A stretch of 64,000 nt of DNA from Fusibacter ferrireducens (GCF_015352425.1 NZ_JADKNH010000010.1:1-64000), one strand, 5' to 3'. Numbered from the stretch's first letter, positions 46,217 through 57,250 are shown. Notes: a model not told the origin generated them from the sequence alone. Translations and numbers: made by a program.

Positions 46217-47128
46217 ATGGCGCTCTACCCTAATATCAACTTTGAACTCTATAAATTTTTCTATTTTGCTGCAGATGAACTCAATTTTTCAAAAGCTGCA
46301 CAAAATCTTCATGTCACTCAGTCTGCGGTCAGTCAAGCTATAAAGTCTTTAGAATCGCAACTTGAAGTGACTTTATTTTTTAGACAAGGACGCAATATTC
46401 GCCTGACTTTTGAGGGTGAAGTACTCTTTAAACACGTTGAGAAAGCCTTCAATTTCATCCGGTCTGCTGAAAATTCCCTCAACAGCATCAAATCTTTAGA
46501 TGAAGGTACGGTCTTCATAGGTGCCAGCGACACCATTACACGTTATCTGCTCCTCTCTAAAATCAAGGGGTTTAACGCACTTTATCCCAAGGTAAAACTC
46601 TCCATTAATAATAGGCCTTCGCCAAGATCCGTTGAACGTCTAAAGAATGGTGAAATTGATATCGCCATTATCAACCTCAATCCAAATGTCGACTATAGCG
46701 GATTAGACGTTACGCCTTTTAGTACCATTGATAACATCTTTATTGCCACAGATACTTACTTGCCACTAAAGCCCTTTTCCAAACTTTCCTTGAAGGAGAT
46801 CAGCACTCTGCCCCTCATCTGTCTTGAAGAAAAATCAACAACGCGCAAGATTCTTGAGGAATTTTATAAAGCAAATCATCTTAATGTACAGCCATCCTTT
46901 GAATTTGGCTCTTTAGAAGTCATCTTAGAAGCTGTAAAATCCAATATGGGGATTGGTTTTGTCTCTAAAAATGTGGCAGAGCAAGATTTGATTACAGAAA
47001 AAATTAAAGAAGTTCAAATTAAAGAAGAGATTCCCAAAATAAATGTGGGTATATTAACCAACAAGAGCAAACCCCTTTCCTTAGCCACTCAAAAGTTCTT
47101 AAATATACTCCTTGAAGAAGAAAGTTAG
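46217..47128 (+). CDS. LysR-family transcriptional regulator
   Basis: 303 aa. N-terminal winged helix-turn-helix (about 5-65): LYKFFYFAADELNFSKAAQN then LHVTQSAVSQAIKSLESQLE, VTLFFRQGRNIRLTFEGE. The C-terminal effector domain (about 90-300) contains GASDTITRYLLLSKIKGF and GEIDIAIINLNP. Ribosome site AAAAGGAGAATATGA. It starts the same transcription unit as the glycogen genes, with only 8 bp to glgB, which suggests it controls that unit, possibly through the palindrome upstream. The effector is unknown. Confidence 0.93.
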   Translation: MALYPNINFELYKFFYFAADELNFSKAAQNLHVTQSAVSQAIKSLESQLEVTLFFRQGRNIRLTFEGEVLFKHVEKAFNFIRSAENSLNSIKSLDEGTVFIGASDTITRYLLLSKIKGFNALYPKVKLSINNRPSPRSVERLKNGEIDIAIINLNPNVDYSGLDVTPFSTIDNIFIATDTYLPLKPFSKLSLKEISTLPLICLEEKSTTRKILEEFYKANHLNVQPSFEFGSLEVILEAVKSNMGIGFVSKNVAEQDLITEKIKEVQIKEEIPKINVGILTNKSKPLSLATQKFLNILLEEES

Positions 47129-47136
47129 GTGATTCA

Positions 47137-49062
47137 ATGCAGCCACATGAAATCAATCAATACATTCAAGAAAAAGGTTATTTCTATTTAAATGAAGGGG
47201 AATTGGATGTACATCTCTTTCATGAGGGCACCTTCTATAAAAGCTATGAATTTTTAGGTGCTCATGCCATCAACCGCTTTGAAGTAAACGCTGTGCGATT
47301 TGTCGTTTGGGCACCTAATGCGCATCAAGTTAATCTCATTGGCGAATTCAACGATTGGGATCCGTCAAGACATCCTATGCAACGCATTAAAAACAGTGGT
47401 CTTTGGCAAATCTGTGTCGTGAATGTTCAACCCTTCGACAGTTATAAATATCACATTGTCGGACCTGATCACAGTATTCACTACAAGGCAGATCCATACG
47501 CATTTCACGCAGAAGAAAGGCCACAAACGGCTTCAAAATATTATGATCTCTCTGGCTATCAGTGGCACGATGACGCTTGGTGCATCCAGCGAGATCAATC
47601 TGATCCTTACCACAGTCCACTTAATATCTACGAAGTCAATTTGTTATCTTGGCGTCAAAAGCACGACGGCAAACAATACTCTTATCACGACCTTGCGCAT
47701 GAACTGATCCCATACGTCAAAGATCTCGGATACACGCATATTGAACTCATGCCCATCATGGAGCATCCATACGATGGTTCATGGGGATACCAGCTCACCG
47801 GCTACTTTGCACCCACTTCTAGATATGGCACGCCAAAGGATTTTATGTTCTTCATCGATCAATGTCATCAAAACGATATTGGCGTCATTTTAGATTGGGT
47901 GCCCGGTCATTTTTGCAAGGATGCTCACGGACTTTATCATTTTGACGGCGGTGCATGCTTTGAATCCAGCGATTATGAACGCGCTCACAACGAACAATGG
48001 GGTACAGTGAACTTTGATTACAGCAAACCCGAAGTGAACGCCTTTCTCATTTCCAACCTATTCTACTGGCATGAATTATACCATGTGGACGGCATCCGAA
48101 TTGATGCGGTTGCCTATATGCTTTACCTCAACTTTGGCGGACAACTTCTCAAAAATAAATATGGAGGGGTTGAAAATTTAGAGGCTATCGATTTTATCAA
48201 AAAGATGAATCAGATTGTTTTTCAATATTTTCCCCATACTTTAATGATGGCTGAAGAGTCCACTTCGTGGCCTATGGTTTCAAGACCCATATCCGATGGT
48301 GGCCTAGGCTTCAACTACAAATGGAATATGGGGTGGATGAATGATATTTTAGAATACATGGAACTGGACCCTATTTTTAGAAAAGGATTTCACAAAGCAC
48401 TGACATTTTCACTTACTTATGCTTTTACAGAAAATTTTGTATTGCCGCTGAGTCATGACGAAGTCGTTCATGGAAAAAAATCTTTGCTTAGCAAAATGCC
48501 TGGTAGCTATGAAGAAAAATTTGCTGGGTTGAGATTACTTTATACTTACATGATGGCACACCCTGGTAAAAAATTGCTCTTCATGGGGGGCGAATTTGGT
48601 CAGTTTATTGAATGGAACGAATGGCAAGCACTTGATTTCCACCTCCTTGATTATGAAGCACATCAAAAATTGAAACAATTTGTGAAAGATCTCAATTGGA
48701 CATACCGTCAAAACAATTGTTTCTATGAACTCGACACAAGCTATGATGGCTATGAGTGGATTGAAGTGGACAATTCAAATGAAAGCGTTATTTCCTTTGA
48801 GCGCATCAATAAAAAGGGAGAACGTTTGGTCATTGTCCTCAACTTCACGCCAATTGAACGTAAAAATTATCCAGTTGGCGTCACCATACCAGGAAAATAC
48901 GAAACCATCTTAAACTCTGCCGCTATCAAGTATGGTGGCACCATGGCAAACGGTCCACAAATTTATACTTCAAAAAAAGAACTTATGCATCATCGTTACC
49001 ACGCTATTAGAATCACGCTCCCCCCTTATGGTGGTTTATACTTTAAATTAAAGGAGGATTAA
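47137..49062 (+). CDS. glgB: 1,4-alpha-glucan branching enzyme (GH13)
   Basis: Creates alpha-1,6 branches in glycogen. 641 aa. N-terminal CBM48-like domain (VRFVVWAPNAHQVNLIGEFN then DWDP), GH13 barrel with region I-IV motifs DWVPGHF, GIRIDAVAYML (nucleophile Asp), MAEESTSWP (acid Glu) and LPLSHDEVVHGK, and a C-terminal beta domain. ATG 47137 follows TTAGGTGATTCA, 8 bp after the LysR stop. First enzyme gene of the glycogen operon. Confidence 0.98.
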   Translation: MQPHEINQYIQEKGYFYLNEGELDVHLFHEGTFYKSYEFLGAHAINRFEVNAVRFVVWAPNAHQVNLIGEFNDWDPSRHPMQRIKNSGLWQICVVNVQPFDSYKYHIVGPDHSIHYKADPYAFHAEERPQTASKYYDLSGYQWHDDAWCIQRDQSDPYHSPLNIYEVNLLSWRQKHDGKQYSYHDLAHELIPYVKDLGYTHIELMPIMEHPYDGSWGYQLTGYFAPTSRYGTPKDFMFFIDQCHQNDIGVILDWVPGHFCKDAHGLYHFDGGACFESSDYERAHNEQWGTVNFDYSKPEVNAFLISNLFYWHELYHVDGIRIDAVAYMLYLNFGGQLLKNKYGGVENLEAIDFIKKMNQIVFQYFPHTLMMAEESTSWPMVSRPISDGGLGFNYKWNMGWMNDILEYMELDPIFRKGFHKALTFSLTYAFTENFVLPLSHDEVVHGKKSLLSKMPGSYEEKFAGLRLLYTYMMAHPGKKLLFMGGEFGQFIEWNEWQALDFHLLDYEAHQKLKQFVKDLNWTYRQNNCFYELDTSYDGYEWIEVDNSNESVISFERINKKGERLVIVLNFTPIERKNYPVGVTIPGKYETILNSAAIKYGGTMANGPQIYTSKKELMHHRYHAIRITLPPYGGLYFKLKED

Positions 49063-49065
49063 CTT

Positions 49066-50202
49066 ATGAAAGAAGGCAAAATGATTGCAATGCTCCTTGC
49101 CGGTGGTCAAGGATCAAGACTAAAACTTTTGACAAAAGATGTTGCAAAACCCGCAGTTCCCTTTGGCGGCAAATATCGCATTATTGACTTTCCACTCAGC
49201 AATTGTTCCAATTCAGGTATATTTGATGTGGGTATTTTAACGCAATACAAACCCTATCATTTAAATTCTCACATTGGCATCGGCAGTTCATGGGATTTAG
49301 ACCGAAGAACAGGCGGTGTTAGAGTATTGCCACCTTATACGAATGAACAAGGGGGACGTTGGTATAAGGGCACAGCCAATGCAATCTATGAAAACATTTC
49401 CTTTATCGATGAGCTCAGTCCTGAATTTGTCCTCATACTCTCTGGCGATCATATTTATAAGATGGATTATTCCATCATGCTCGAATACCATAGAAACAAA
49501 AAGGCTGATGTCACCATTTCAGTTGTGGAAGTGCCTTGGGAAGAGGCTTCACGCTTTGGACTGATGCATGTTAATCCCGATATGTCTGTTATTGAATTTG
49601 AAGAAAAACCTAAAAAGCCTAAATCCAATTTGGCTTCCATGGGCATTTACATTTTCGACTGGAAAGCGCTTAGAAGATATCTCATCGCCGATGAAAAAGA
49701 TCCTAACTCAGGCAATGACTTTGGACATGACATCATTCCTAAAATGATGAATGACGGCAAAAAACTCTTTGCATATCAATTTGAAGGTTATTGGAAGGAC
49801 GTTGGTACCATTAAAAGCTATTGGGAATCCAATATGGATCTTCTAGCCGATAGCAATACTTTAGATCTCTACGATAGAAATTGGAAAATTTATTCTAAAA
49901 ATAGACATCTGCCACCTCACTATGTTTCAAAAGACGCATCAGTTGTGAACTCTCTTATAAATGAAGGCTGTCGTATAGAGGGTAGCTTATACAACACCGT
50001 TCTCTTTAATGAGATCATGGTTGGCAAAAATGCTCAAGTGGTCAACAGCGTTGTCTTATCTGGTGCTGTCATCGAGGAGGGTGCTGAGGTTTACAATGCG
50101 GTTGTCATGGAAGATGTCGTCATTAAAGCTGGAACTAAAATAGGTACAAAAGACGATACAGTGGTCTACCTTGTTTCCAAAAATAAAATTATTGAATCTT
50201 AG
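49066..50202 (+). CDS. glgC: Glucose-1-phosphate adenylyltransferase, catalytic type
   Basis: Makes ADP-glucose, the committed step of glycogen synthesis. 378 aa. Intact nucleotide motif [20 protein letters not shown], then [18 protein letters not shown], the ADP-glucose site GTANAIYEN and the sugar-phosphate region [11 protein letters not shown]. The C-terminus is a left-handed beta-helix with hexapeptide repeats ([20 protein letters not shown]). AAAGGAGGATTAACTT precedes the start, 3 bp after glgB. Confidence 0.98.
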   Translation: MKEGKMIAMLLAGGQGSRLKLLTKDVAKPAVPFGGKYRIIDFPLSNCSNSGIFDVGILTQYKPYHLNSHIGIGSSWDLDRRTGGVRVLPPYTNEQGGRWYKGTANAIYENISFIDELSPEFVLILSGDHIYKMDYSIMLEYHRNKKADVTISVVEVPWEEASRFGLMHVNPDMSVIEFEEKPKKPKSNLASMGIYIFDWKALRRYLIADEKDPNSGNDFGHDIIPKMMNDGKKLFAYQFEGYWKDVGTIKSYWESNMDLLADSNTLDLYDRNWKIYSKNRHLPPHYVSKDASVVNSLINEGCRIEGSLYNTVLFNEIMVGKNAQVVNSVVLSGAVIEEGAEVYNAVVMEDVVIKAGTKIGTKDDTVVYLVSKNKIIES

Positions 50203-50216
50203 AAAGAGGTGACAAC

Positions 50217-51350
50217 ATGAAAAACTGTTTAGGAATTATCAATTTAAGTGAAATAGATAATAATTTTGGTGTCTTATGCCAAAGTAGACCAACTTCAATG
50301 CTCCCCTTTGCAGGTAGATACCGTGTAATTGACTTTATTCTCTCTAACATAGTCAATAGCGGCATCACTGGCATAGGCATTTTTACAGGCAATAAAGTTC
50401 GTTCCGTTATGGATCATTTGGGATCAGGTCGCCCGTGGGATCTAGACCGTAAAATAAATGGTTTATTTCTGTTCACACCGACCTATGACTATACATCGAC
50501 TTATAAGCGCGTAGGCGATTTGGACCTGTTCTATCAAAATAATTCCTTTATCAAATACGCTAAACAGGAAAATCTGTTCTTAGCCAAATCTTATATGGTG
50601 GCAAATATTGATCTCAATGAAGCCTATGAAAAATTCGTTGAATCCGATTCAGATATTTGCATGATCTATAAACCTGTGGAAGATACAGACCATGCTTTTA
50701 TCGGCTGTGATATGATTCATCTGGATTCACAAGGCAACTTTGATAGCATTGGGACGAATCTTGGTAAAAATAGAGCATTCAATTTATCCCTTGAGATGTA
50801 TTTTATGAAAAAGGAAGTCTACTTTGATATCCTATTTGACGCCATTGAAAAGGGTTCGGCGAACTTCTTAAAACAGGCTCTTTTCAACACGCTCCACAAG
50901 TACAAAGTCACTACCCATGCATTTGATGGACACGTATCCTGTATCAACAACATTAAAAACTATACGGATGCAAACTTTGCCATTTTGGATTCAGAAGTTT
51001 CCAACGATCTCTTCTTTAAAAATGGACAAATTTTCACCAAAGTTAAGGATGAACCTTCTACGTACTATAAATCCCATGCAAAGGTAAAAAACTCTTTTGT
51101 AGCAAATGGCTGCCAAATTGATGGCTATGTTGAAAACTCCATTATTTTCCGCGGTGTCAAGATCGATAAAGGCGCCATCATTAAAAACTCGATTATCATG
51201 CAAAAGGCTGATATTCAAAGAAATGCGCACCTCAACCACGTCATTCTTGATAAACGTGCCACAATAAATGCAGGCGTCACATTAATTGGTGAACCCAATA
51301 ATCCTTATATTGCAGGCAAGAAGGCCTCTATTGTTAAGGAGGTTGTATAA
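50217..51350 (+). CDS. glgD: GlgD subunit of glucose-1-phosphate adenylyltransferase
   Basis: 377 aa. A GlgC paralogue whose N-terminal glycine-rich loop is lost: GIINLSEIDNNFGVLCQSRP replaces GGxGxRL, while PFAGRYRVIDFILSNIVNSG is kept. In Firmicutes GlgD pairs with GlgC as a non-catalytic or modulating subunit. C-terminal hexapeptide helix is present (SFVANGCQIDGYVENSIIFR). Ribosome site AGAAAGAGGTGACAAC, 14 bp after glgC. Confidence 0.96.
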   Translation: MKNCLGIINLSEIDNNFGVLCQSRPTSMLPFAGRYRVIDFILSNIVNSGITGIGIFTGNKVRSVMDHLGSGRPWDLDRKINGLFLFTPTYDYTSTYKRVGDLDLFYQNNSFIKYAKQENLFLAKSYMVANIDLNEAYEKFVESDSDICMIYKPVEDTDHAFIGCDMIHLDSQGNFDSIGTNLGKNRAFNLSLEMYFMKKEVYFDILFDAIEKGSANFLKQALFNTLHKYKVTTHAFDGHVSCINNIKNYTDANFAILDSEVSNDLFFKNGQIFTKVKDEPSTYYKSHAKVKNSFVANGCQIDGYVENSIIFRGVKIDKGAIIKNSIIMQKADIQRNAHLNHVILDKRATINAGVTLIGEPNNPYIAGKKASIVKEVV

Positions 51351-52793
51351 ATGAGAGTTATCTTTGTCGCTTCTGAAGCCGCCCCTTTCGCTAAAACAGG
51401 CGGTCTTGCAGATGTTGCAGGTTCATTGCCAAAAGCGCTCAATTCTAAAGAGGTCACTGTGGAAGTTTTTTTGCCTCTCCATGCTAAAATCAGCAATGAT
51501 TTTAGAAAAGAGATGGCCTTTATCGGCGAAACGGAAGTTACACTGGGGTGGCGTCATCAGTATGTTGGCATTTTCAAGATGAATTACGACGGTGTTACCT
51601 ATTACTTTATAGACAATGAATTCTATTTTAAAAGACATATGCTCTATGGTGATGGTGATGATGCGGAGCGCTATATTTATTTTTCCAAAGCGGTTCTCGC
51701 TGCACTTAAGTTTTTAGATCTTAAACCTGACGTCATTCATACACATGATTGGCACACAGCTGCTGTCAATGTTTTGTTGGATCACTATAAAAACTATGAT
51801 CCCTTTTATGATCATATCAAGACCGTCTTTACAATTCATAATTTGAGATATCAGGGCGTATTTGATCCGTTTGTGCTTGGAGATATGCTCAATTTGCCTC
51901 AAGAATATTTCAATGAAGATGCGCTTAAATTTTATGATAGCATCAATCTCCTAAAAGGTGGCATCGTCTATGCAGATCATGTCACAACGGTGTCAAAGAG
52001 CTATGCACATGAAATAACCTACCCCTATTTTGGTGAAAACTTAGATGGTATCATCCAAAAATATCAGCATAAATTGTCAGGCATCGTCAATGGCATTGAT
52101 TATGAGGTATATAATCCCAGCACGGATCCCAACATTGTCATTCATTTTGACAAGCGCTCTCTCAATCGAAAAAACGAGCTTAAAATGCACCTCCAAATAA
52201 AATTTGGACTTCCTGTTGATCCCAATATCCCAATGATAGGTATTGTTTCGAGACTTGTGGATATGAAAGGACTTGACCTCGTGGATCATATTTTAGAAGA
52301 ACTCTTGCAAGAGGACATCCAATTAGTCGTCCTCGGCACAGGTGAAAAAAAATATGAAGATATGTTTAAATACTTTCAATATCGCTATCCACATAAGCTT
52401 TCTGCACGTATCTATTTTGATCAGTATGAGTCCCATGCAATATATGCGGGCACAGATTTGTTTTTAATGCCTTCTCTTTTCGAGCCCTGTGGTCTCAGCC
52501 AATTGATTGCGCTTCGATATGCTTCTATTCCCATCGTGCGTCAAATTGGAGGCCTAAAAGATACCGTGATTCCTTACAATAAATTCACAGGCGAAGGCAA
52601 TGGCTTCTGTTTTGTCAACTACAATGCCCATGAGCTCTTATTTACCATAAAAGAAGCCCTTGCGCACTATCAAGATAAATCCAATTGGCGTCTAATGATG
52701 AAACACGCTATGAGTGCAGATCATAGTTGGAAGACCTCTTCAAAAGAATACCTTGCGATATATCACAAAATATTGGGTATAAAGAATTCATGA
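51351..52793 (+). CDS. glgA: Glycogen synthase (ADP-glucose, GT5)
   Basis: Extends alpha-1,4-glucan from ADP-glucose. 480 aa, typical bacterial GlgA. The N-terminal KTGGLADVAGSLPKAL motif binds ADP-glucose. HTHDWHTAAV and FTIHNLRYQGVF follow, and the C-terminal GT-B half has IVSRLVDMKGLDLV and the acidic motif SLFEPCGLSQLIALRY. It directly abuts the glgD stop, with AAGGAGGTTGTATAA in the glgD end as ribosome site. Confidence 0.98.
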   Translation: MRVIFVASEAAPFAKTGGLADVAGSLPKALNSKEVTVEVFLPLHAKISNDFRKEMAFIGETEVTLGWRHQYVGIFKMNYDGVTYYFIDNEFYFKRHMLYGDGDDAERYIYFSKAVLAALKFLDLKPDVIHTHDWHTAAVNVLLDHYKNYDPFYDHIKTVFTIHNLRYQGVFDPFVLGDMLNLPQEYFNEDALKFYDSINLLKGGIVYADHVTTVSKSYAHEITYPYFGENLDGIIQKYQHKLSGIVNGIDYEVYNPSTDPNIVIHFDKRSLNRKNELKMHLQIKFGLPVDPNIPMIGIVSRLVDMKGLDLVDHILEELLQEDIQLVVLGTGEKKYEDMFKYFQYRYPHKLSARIYFDQYESHAIYAGTDLFLMPSLFEPCGLSQLIALRYASIPIVRQIGGLKDTVIPYNKFTGEGNGFCFVNYNAHELLFTIKEALAHYQDKSNWRLMMKHAMSADHSWKTSSKEYLAIYHKILGIKNS

Positions 52794-52829
52794 TTTGAAT
52801 TCACGATTTGAATTTATGAGGTGAAAATA

Positions 52830-55271
52830 ATGAAACTTACAGAAGAAAATTTTAAAATCGATTATATGGCGGCAATACACGCCACAACTGCTAGACAGCT
52901 TGAAGATACTTCTTCACTTGAAAGATATAATGCACTTGGGCAAATGATCAAAGATTATATTGGCAGCTTATGGGCGAATACAAATGCATCTTATCGCGCT
53001 GATGGCGTCAAACAAGTCTACTATTTTTCAATGGAATTTTTAACGGGCAAATTTTTAGAAAATAACTTGCATTACCTTGGCATTTACGACGTTACTCGAA
53101 AAGGACTACGTGCTCTCAATATTGATTTAGAGGATCTCATTGAAGTTGAAATGGATCAAGGTCTTGGAAATGGTGGTCTAGGACGACTTGCTGCCTGTTT
53201 TCTAGACGCCATGAGTTCCATTTCAATTCCTGGACATGGTTGCGGCATCCGCTATAAAAATGGTCTTTTTGAACAAAAAATTATCGATGGCAACCAGGTG
53301 GAATTCCCTGACAGATGGCTTGTCAACAACAATGTTTGGGAATACAAGCGTCCAAATAAAGCTGTTGAAATTAGATTTAACGGACACGTTGAGACCTATA
53401 TGGAAGAAGATCGATTATGCTTTAAGCATGTTGGCTATGATGCTGTGCGAGCTGTGCCGTACGACACACCTATTTTAGGCTATGAAAATAATACGGTTAA
53501 TACGCTGAGACTATGGTCTGCTGAAGAAATTGAAGATATTTTTGATTTCGAATACTTTTCAAAAGGCAACTATCTAAGTGCCTTTGAAAAGAAACACTCC
53601 GTGGAAATCATCACTCAAATCCTATACCCTAATGATGCCTATGATGAAGGTAAATTACTCAGGCTCAAACAGGAATATTTCTTCGTGTCCGCGGGAATTC
53701 AAAGTATTATCACTACTTTTAAAAAGCTTAACTTACCGATGACAGAATTCAGTGATCGTGTTGCAATTCACATCAACGATACGCATCCGGCTCTTGCCGT
53801 TCCAGAGCTCATGAGAATTCTCGTCGATGAAGAGCGCTTAGACTGGGATACAGCATGGCGTATTACGACCAATTGCATCTCTTATACAAACCACACGATT
53901 ATGGCTGAAGCGCTTGAAAAATGGCCTCTATACATGATGAAGGATTTATTGCCTCGTGTGACCATGGTCATAGAAGAAATTAATCGTCGTTTTATAGATA
54001 CTCTCAAAAATATCCATCAATACACAGATGAAAATAAGATCCATCAAATGGCTATTATCAACGATGGTATCGTTAAAATGGCTCATCTTGCCATCGTCGG
54101 TTCACACAGCATCAATGGCGTTGCAGAGCTTCATACTGAAATTCTCAAAACACGGGAACTCAAAGATTTTCACAATATTTATCCGACAAAATTTAACAAT
54201 AAAACCAATGGCATTATGCATCGACATTGGCTTCTCAATGCCAACCCTAGATTGACTGATCTCATTGAAGATACTATTGGAGATGGCTTTAAAAAAAATC
54301 CAATTGTCTTAAGAGATTTGTTAAAATATCGTGAAGATAAGGCATTTTTAGACAAACTCTACGAAATCAAACATCAAAACAAGGAAGACCTCGCCAAATT
54401 CATTAAAGACAAATTGGATATCTCAGTAGATCCTTATTCTATATTTGACATGCAGGCCAAGAGAATTCACGAATATAAAAGACAACATATGAACATCCTT
54501 CACGTGATGCATCTCTATAACCAGCTTAAGGAAAATCCAAATTTGGACATGCCACCGCGAACTTTCATATTCGCAGGTAAATCCGCACCAAGTTATTATG
54601 TTGCCAAACAAATTATTAAGCTCATCAACACAGTTGGACATGTGATCAATAATGACAAAACCATTAAGAATAAACTCAAAGTGGTCTTCTTGCCCAATTA
54701 CGGCGTTTCATTAGCTGGAAGAATGATTCCTGCAGCAGATGTCAGTGAGCAAATTTCAACAGCTTCCAAAGAAGCCTCTGGCACAGGCAACATGAAATTC
54801 ATGATGAATGGTGCTGTAACGCTGGCCACACTTGACGGCGCCAATATTGAAATAAGAAAAGAAGTCGGCGAAAATAATATCGTCATCTTTGGCCTACGAG
54901 ACAAAGACGTTTATGACTATTATAAAAATGGCAACTACAACGCTTTTGAAGTTTACAATGCAGATCCAGCACTGAAAAAGGTCATCGATCAACTGATCAA
55001 TAGTTTTTTACCAGTGCCTAAAGATGAGTTTATCCCCATTGTTGATCGACTCTTGAGGTTTAATGATGAGTATTTTGTCCTGAAAGATTTCGAAGATTAT
55101 CGCGATGCTCAAGAACGTATAGGACTCTATTACCGCAATAAACCGCATTGGATGAAAATGTCACTCACTAATATTGCATGTTCCGGCGCATTTTCTGCAG
55201 ACTATACCATTGACAAATATGCTTCCGGCATATGGCATGTCAACCGAAAATCCCTGGACTTTAAATTATAA
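52830..55271 (+). CDS. glgP: Glycogen/maltodextrin phosphorylase (GT35)
   Basis: Releases glucose-1-phosphate from glycogen using phosphate and PLP. ATG 52830 is preferred, since GAGGTGAAAATA lies just before it. 813 aa. Active-site signatures: EMDQGLGNGGLGRLAACFLD, HINDTHPALAVPELMRIL, KRIHEYKRQHMNILH, and the PLP-lysine region EASGTGNMKFMMNGAVTLAT ending in LDGANIE. Operon position between synthase and debrancher. Confidence 0.98.
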   Translation: MKLTEENFKIDYMAAIHATTARQLEDTSSLERYNALGQMIKDYIGSLWANTNASYRADGVKQVYYFSMEFLTGKFLENNLHYLGIYDVTRKGLRALNIDLEDLIEVEMDQGLGNGGLGRLAACFLDAMSSISIPGHGCGIRYKNGLFEQKIIDGNQVEFPDRWLVNNNVWEYKRPNKAVEIRFNGHVETYMEEDRLCFKHVGYDAVRAVPYDTPILGYENNTVNTLRLWSAEEIEDIFDFEYFSKGNYLSAFEKKHSVEIITQILYPNDAYDEGKLLRLKQEYFFVSAGIQSIITTFKKLNLPMTEFSDRVAIHINDTHPALAVPELMRILVDEERLDWDTAWRITTNCISYTNHTIMAEALEKWPLYMMKDLLPRVTMVIEEINRRFIDTLKNIHQYTDENKIHQMAIINDGIVKMAHLAIVGSHSINGVAELHTEILKTRELKDFHNIYPTKFNNKTNGIMHRHWLLNANPRLTDLIEDTIGDGFKKNPIVLRDLLKYREDKAFLDKLYEIKHQNKEDLAKFIKDKLDISVDPYSIFDMQAKRIHEYKRQHMNILHVMHLYNQLKENPNLDMPPRTFIFAGKSAPSYYVAKQIIKLINTVGHVINNDKTIKNKLKVVFLPNYGVSLAGRMIPAADVSEQISTASKEASGTGNMKFMMNGAVTLATLDGANIEIRKEVGENNIVIFGLRDKDVYDYYKNGNYNAFEVYNADPALKKVIDQLINSFLPVPKDEFIPIVDRLLRFNDEYFVLKDFEDYRDAQERIGLYYRNKPHWMKMSLTNIACSGAFSADYTIDKYASGIWHVNRKSLDFKL

Positions 55272-55312
55272 CGAAGCGTTCAAATTACAATAAACTAAAT
55301 GAAGGTGATTCT

Positions 55313-57250
55313 ATGGAATATCCAGTAACAGGCCGAAAACTGGGGTATAATTATACGCCAGTTGAAACTGAATTTAATGTTTGGGCACCTACACATGATG
55401 ATGTGCAATTAGCGCTCTATGAGCATCCAAATGCACTTGACAGAACTTTACATGCTATGACCAAGTCAGAAGATGGTGTTCATACAGTAAAAATACTTGG
55501 CGATTTACATGGGTTCTTTTACACTTATATTGTCAACCACGAAATTGAAGTCACAGACCCTTACGGCGTTTCAGCATCTGCCAACAGTTTGAGGACTGCC
55601 GTCTTAGATTTGAGGCAAACCGATCCCGAAGGCTTTGCAGATCATGTTATTCCAAAGGGCAATTTAAATTGTGATGCTATTTTATATGAACTACACATTA
55701 AAGATTTTACAGGTGATCAAAGTTCTGGCGTCAAACATAAAGGCAAGTTTTTAGGTCTTACAGAAAAAGGCAGTCAATTGGAGGGCTATGCCACTGGACT
55801 GGACCACATTGCTGATCTTGGCGTCACACACGTCCACTTGATGCCCATAAATGATTATCTCTCTGTGGATGAACTCTCTGACGCACCTGAGAGTTACAAC
55901 TGGGGGTATGACCCTGAACACTTTAACTTGCCAGAGGGCAGTTATTCATTGTCCCCAAACGACCCTGTTTCACGTGTTATGGAACTCAAAATGTTGATTC
56001 AATCGCTTCATGAAAGAGGTCTAAAGGTTATTCTCGATGTGGTTTACAATCATACCTTTAGAGGGCCACAATCTAATTTTAACGCACTTGTTCCTAACTA
56101 CTATTACCGTGTAACCCAAGAGGGTATCTTTTCCAATGGTTCTGGTTGCGGCAACGAATTTGCGTCTGAAAAACCTATGGGGCGGAAGTTTATCATAGAC
56201 TCCCTATGCTATTGGGCAAGAGAATATAAAGTAGACGGGTTTAGATTTGACCTCATGGCGCTTATCGATATTGATACCATCAATCTGTCCATTCAAGAAC
56301 TTAAAAAAATCAATCCTGAAATGATGATCTATGGTGAGCCATGGACAGGAGGTCTGTCACTACTGCCTGAGTCCAATCGCATTTATAAAGGGATCCAGTG
56401 CAACCAATGCTTCTCACTTTTTAATGATGACTTCAGAAACGCCATTAAAGGTGACAACGATGGCACTGGCCATGGCTTCGTTCAAGGGAACAAAGATGCT
56501 GAATATAACGTTAAAGTTGGCATTTTAGGTTCTATTCCATATGATCAAACTTATATGGGGTTCGCCATGAATCCCTGTGAAACGATCAATTATTTTAATG
56601 CACACGATAACTTGATCATATTTGATAAACTGTCCAAATCCATGCCAAATAGTTCCTACGAAGATTGGATCAAGATGAATAAGCTCTGCTTTAATATCAT
56701 AATGACATCTCAGGGCATTCCTTTTTTTCACGCTGGAAACGAATTCCTACGCAGTAAAAAGGGCAACCATAATTCGTACAATGCACCACTTTCAATCAAT
56801 GCCATCAATTGGCACGATAAAAAAACACATTATGCTTTTTATCTCTACGTCAAAGATCTCATTGAACTGAGAAAAACCCATGATTGCTTTAGAATAACAG
56901 ATACAGCACTTATCAAGAAAAACATTCACTTTGTGGATATAGAATCTTCTGGATCTAACACAATTGTCTACAGCATACATGTAGATGATAAAGAAGACTA
57001 TGATTGTCTTCTGATCGTTCATAATGCCCATTATGAAATCTTCAAACTGTCCATTGCAGATGTGCTCAGATCTTTATGCTGTGATCTTGAGCTTGAAATC
57101 ACCTATAAGACCACTGAAATTGAAATCAAGCAGATCTTTAATGAAAGTGGTTTACTGCATGATCCTGTTGAGATTCCCGATATCGCTAAACACATCGTGG
57201 GGATAAATCCTTACAGTTCTGCAATATACACATTTAAGAGACTAAAATAA
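55313..57250 (+). CDS. pulA: Type I pullulanase (alpha-1,6 debranching)
   Basis: Cleaves alpha-1,6 links of branched glucans. 645 aa with no signal peptide, so cytoplasmic and suited to glycogen turnover with GlgP. CBM48-like N-terminus (ETEFNVWAPTHDDVQLALYE), the type I hallmark YNWGYDPEHFN, and GH13 motifs DVVYNHTF, GFRFDLMAL (nucleophile), YGEPWTGG (acid) and NYFNAHDN. AAGGTGATTCT precedes ATG 55313. Last gene of the operon; convergent with the AraC gene. Confidence 0.97.
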   Translation: MEYPVTGRKLGYNYTPVETEFNVWAPTHDDVQLALYEHPNALDRTLHAMTKSEDGVHTVKILGDLHGFFYTYIVNHEIEVTDPYGVSASANSLRTAVLDLRQTDPEGFADHVIPKGNLNCDAILYELHIKDFTGDQSSGVKHKGKFLGLTEKGSQLEGYATGLDHIADLGVTHVHLMPINDYLSVDELSDAPESYNWGYDPEHFNLPEGSYSLSPNDPVSRVMELKMLIQSLHERGLKVILDVVYNHTFRGPQSNFNALVPNYYYRVTQEGIFSNGSGCGNEFASEKPMGRKFIIDSLCYWAREYKVDGFRFDLMALIDIDTINLSIQELKKINPEMMIYGEPWTGGLSLLPESNRIYKGIQCNQCFSLFNDDFRNAIKGDNDGTGHGFVQGNKDAEYNVKVGILGSIPYDQTYMGFAMNPCETINYFNAHDNLIIFDKLSKSMPNSSYEDWIKMNKLCFNIIMTSQGIPFFHAGNEFLRSKKGNHNSYNAPLSINAINWHDKKTHYAFYLYVKDLIELRKTHDCFRITDTALIKKNIHFVDIESSGSNTIVYSIHVDDKEDYDCLLIVHNAHYEIFKLSIADVLRSLCCDLELEITYKTTEIEIKQIFNESGLLHDPVEIPDIAKHIVGINPYSSAIYTFKRLK

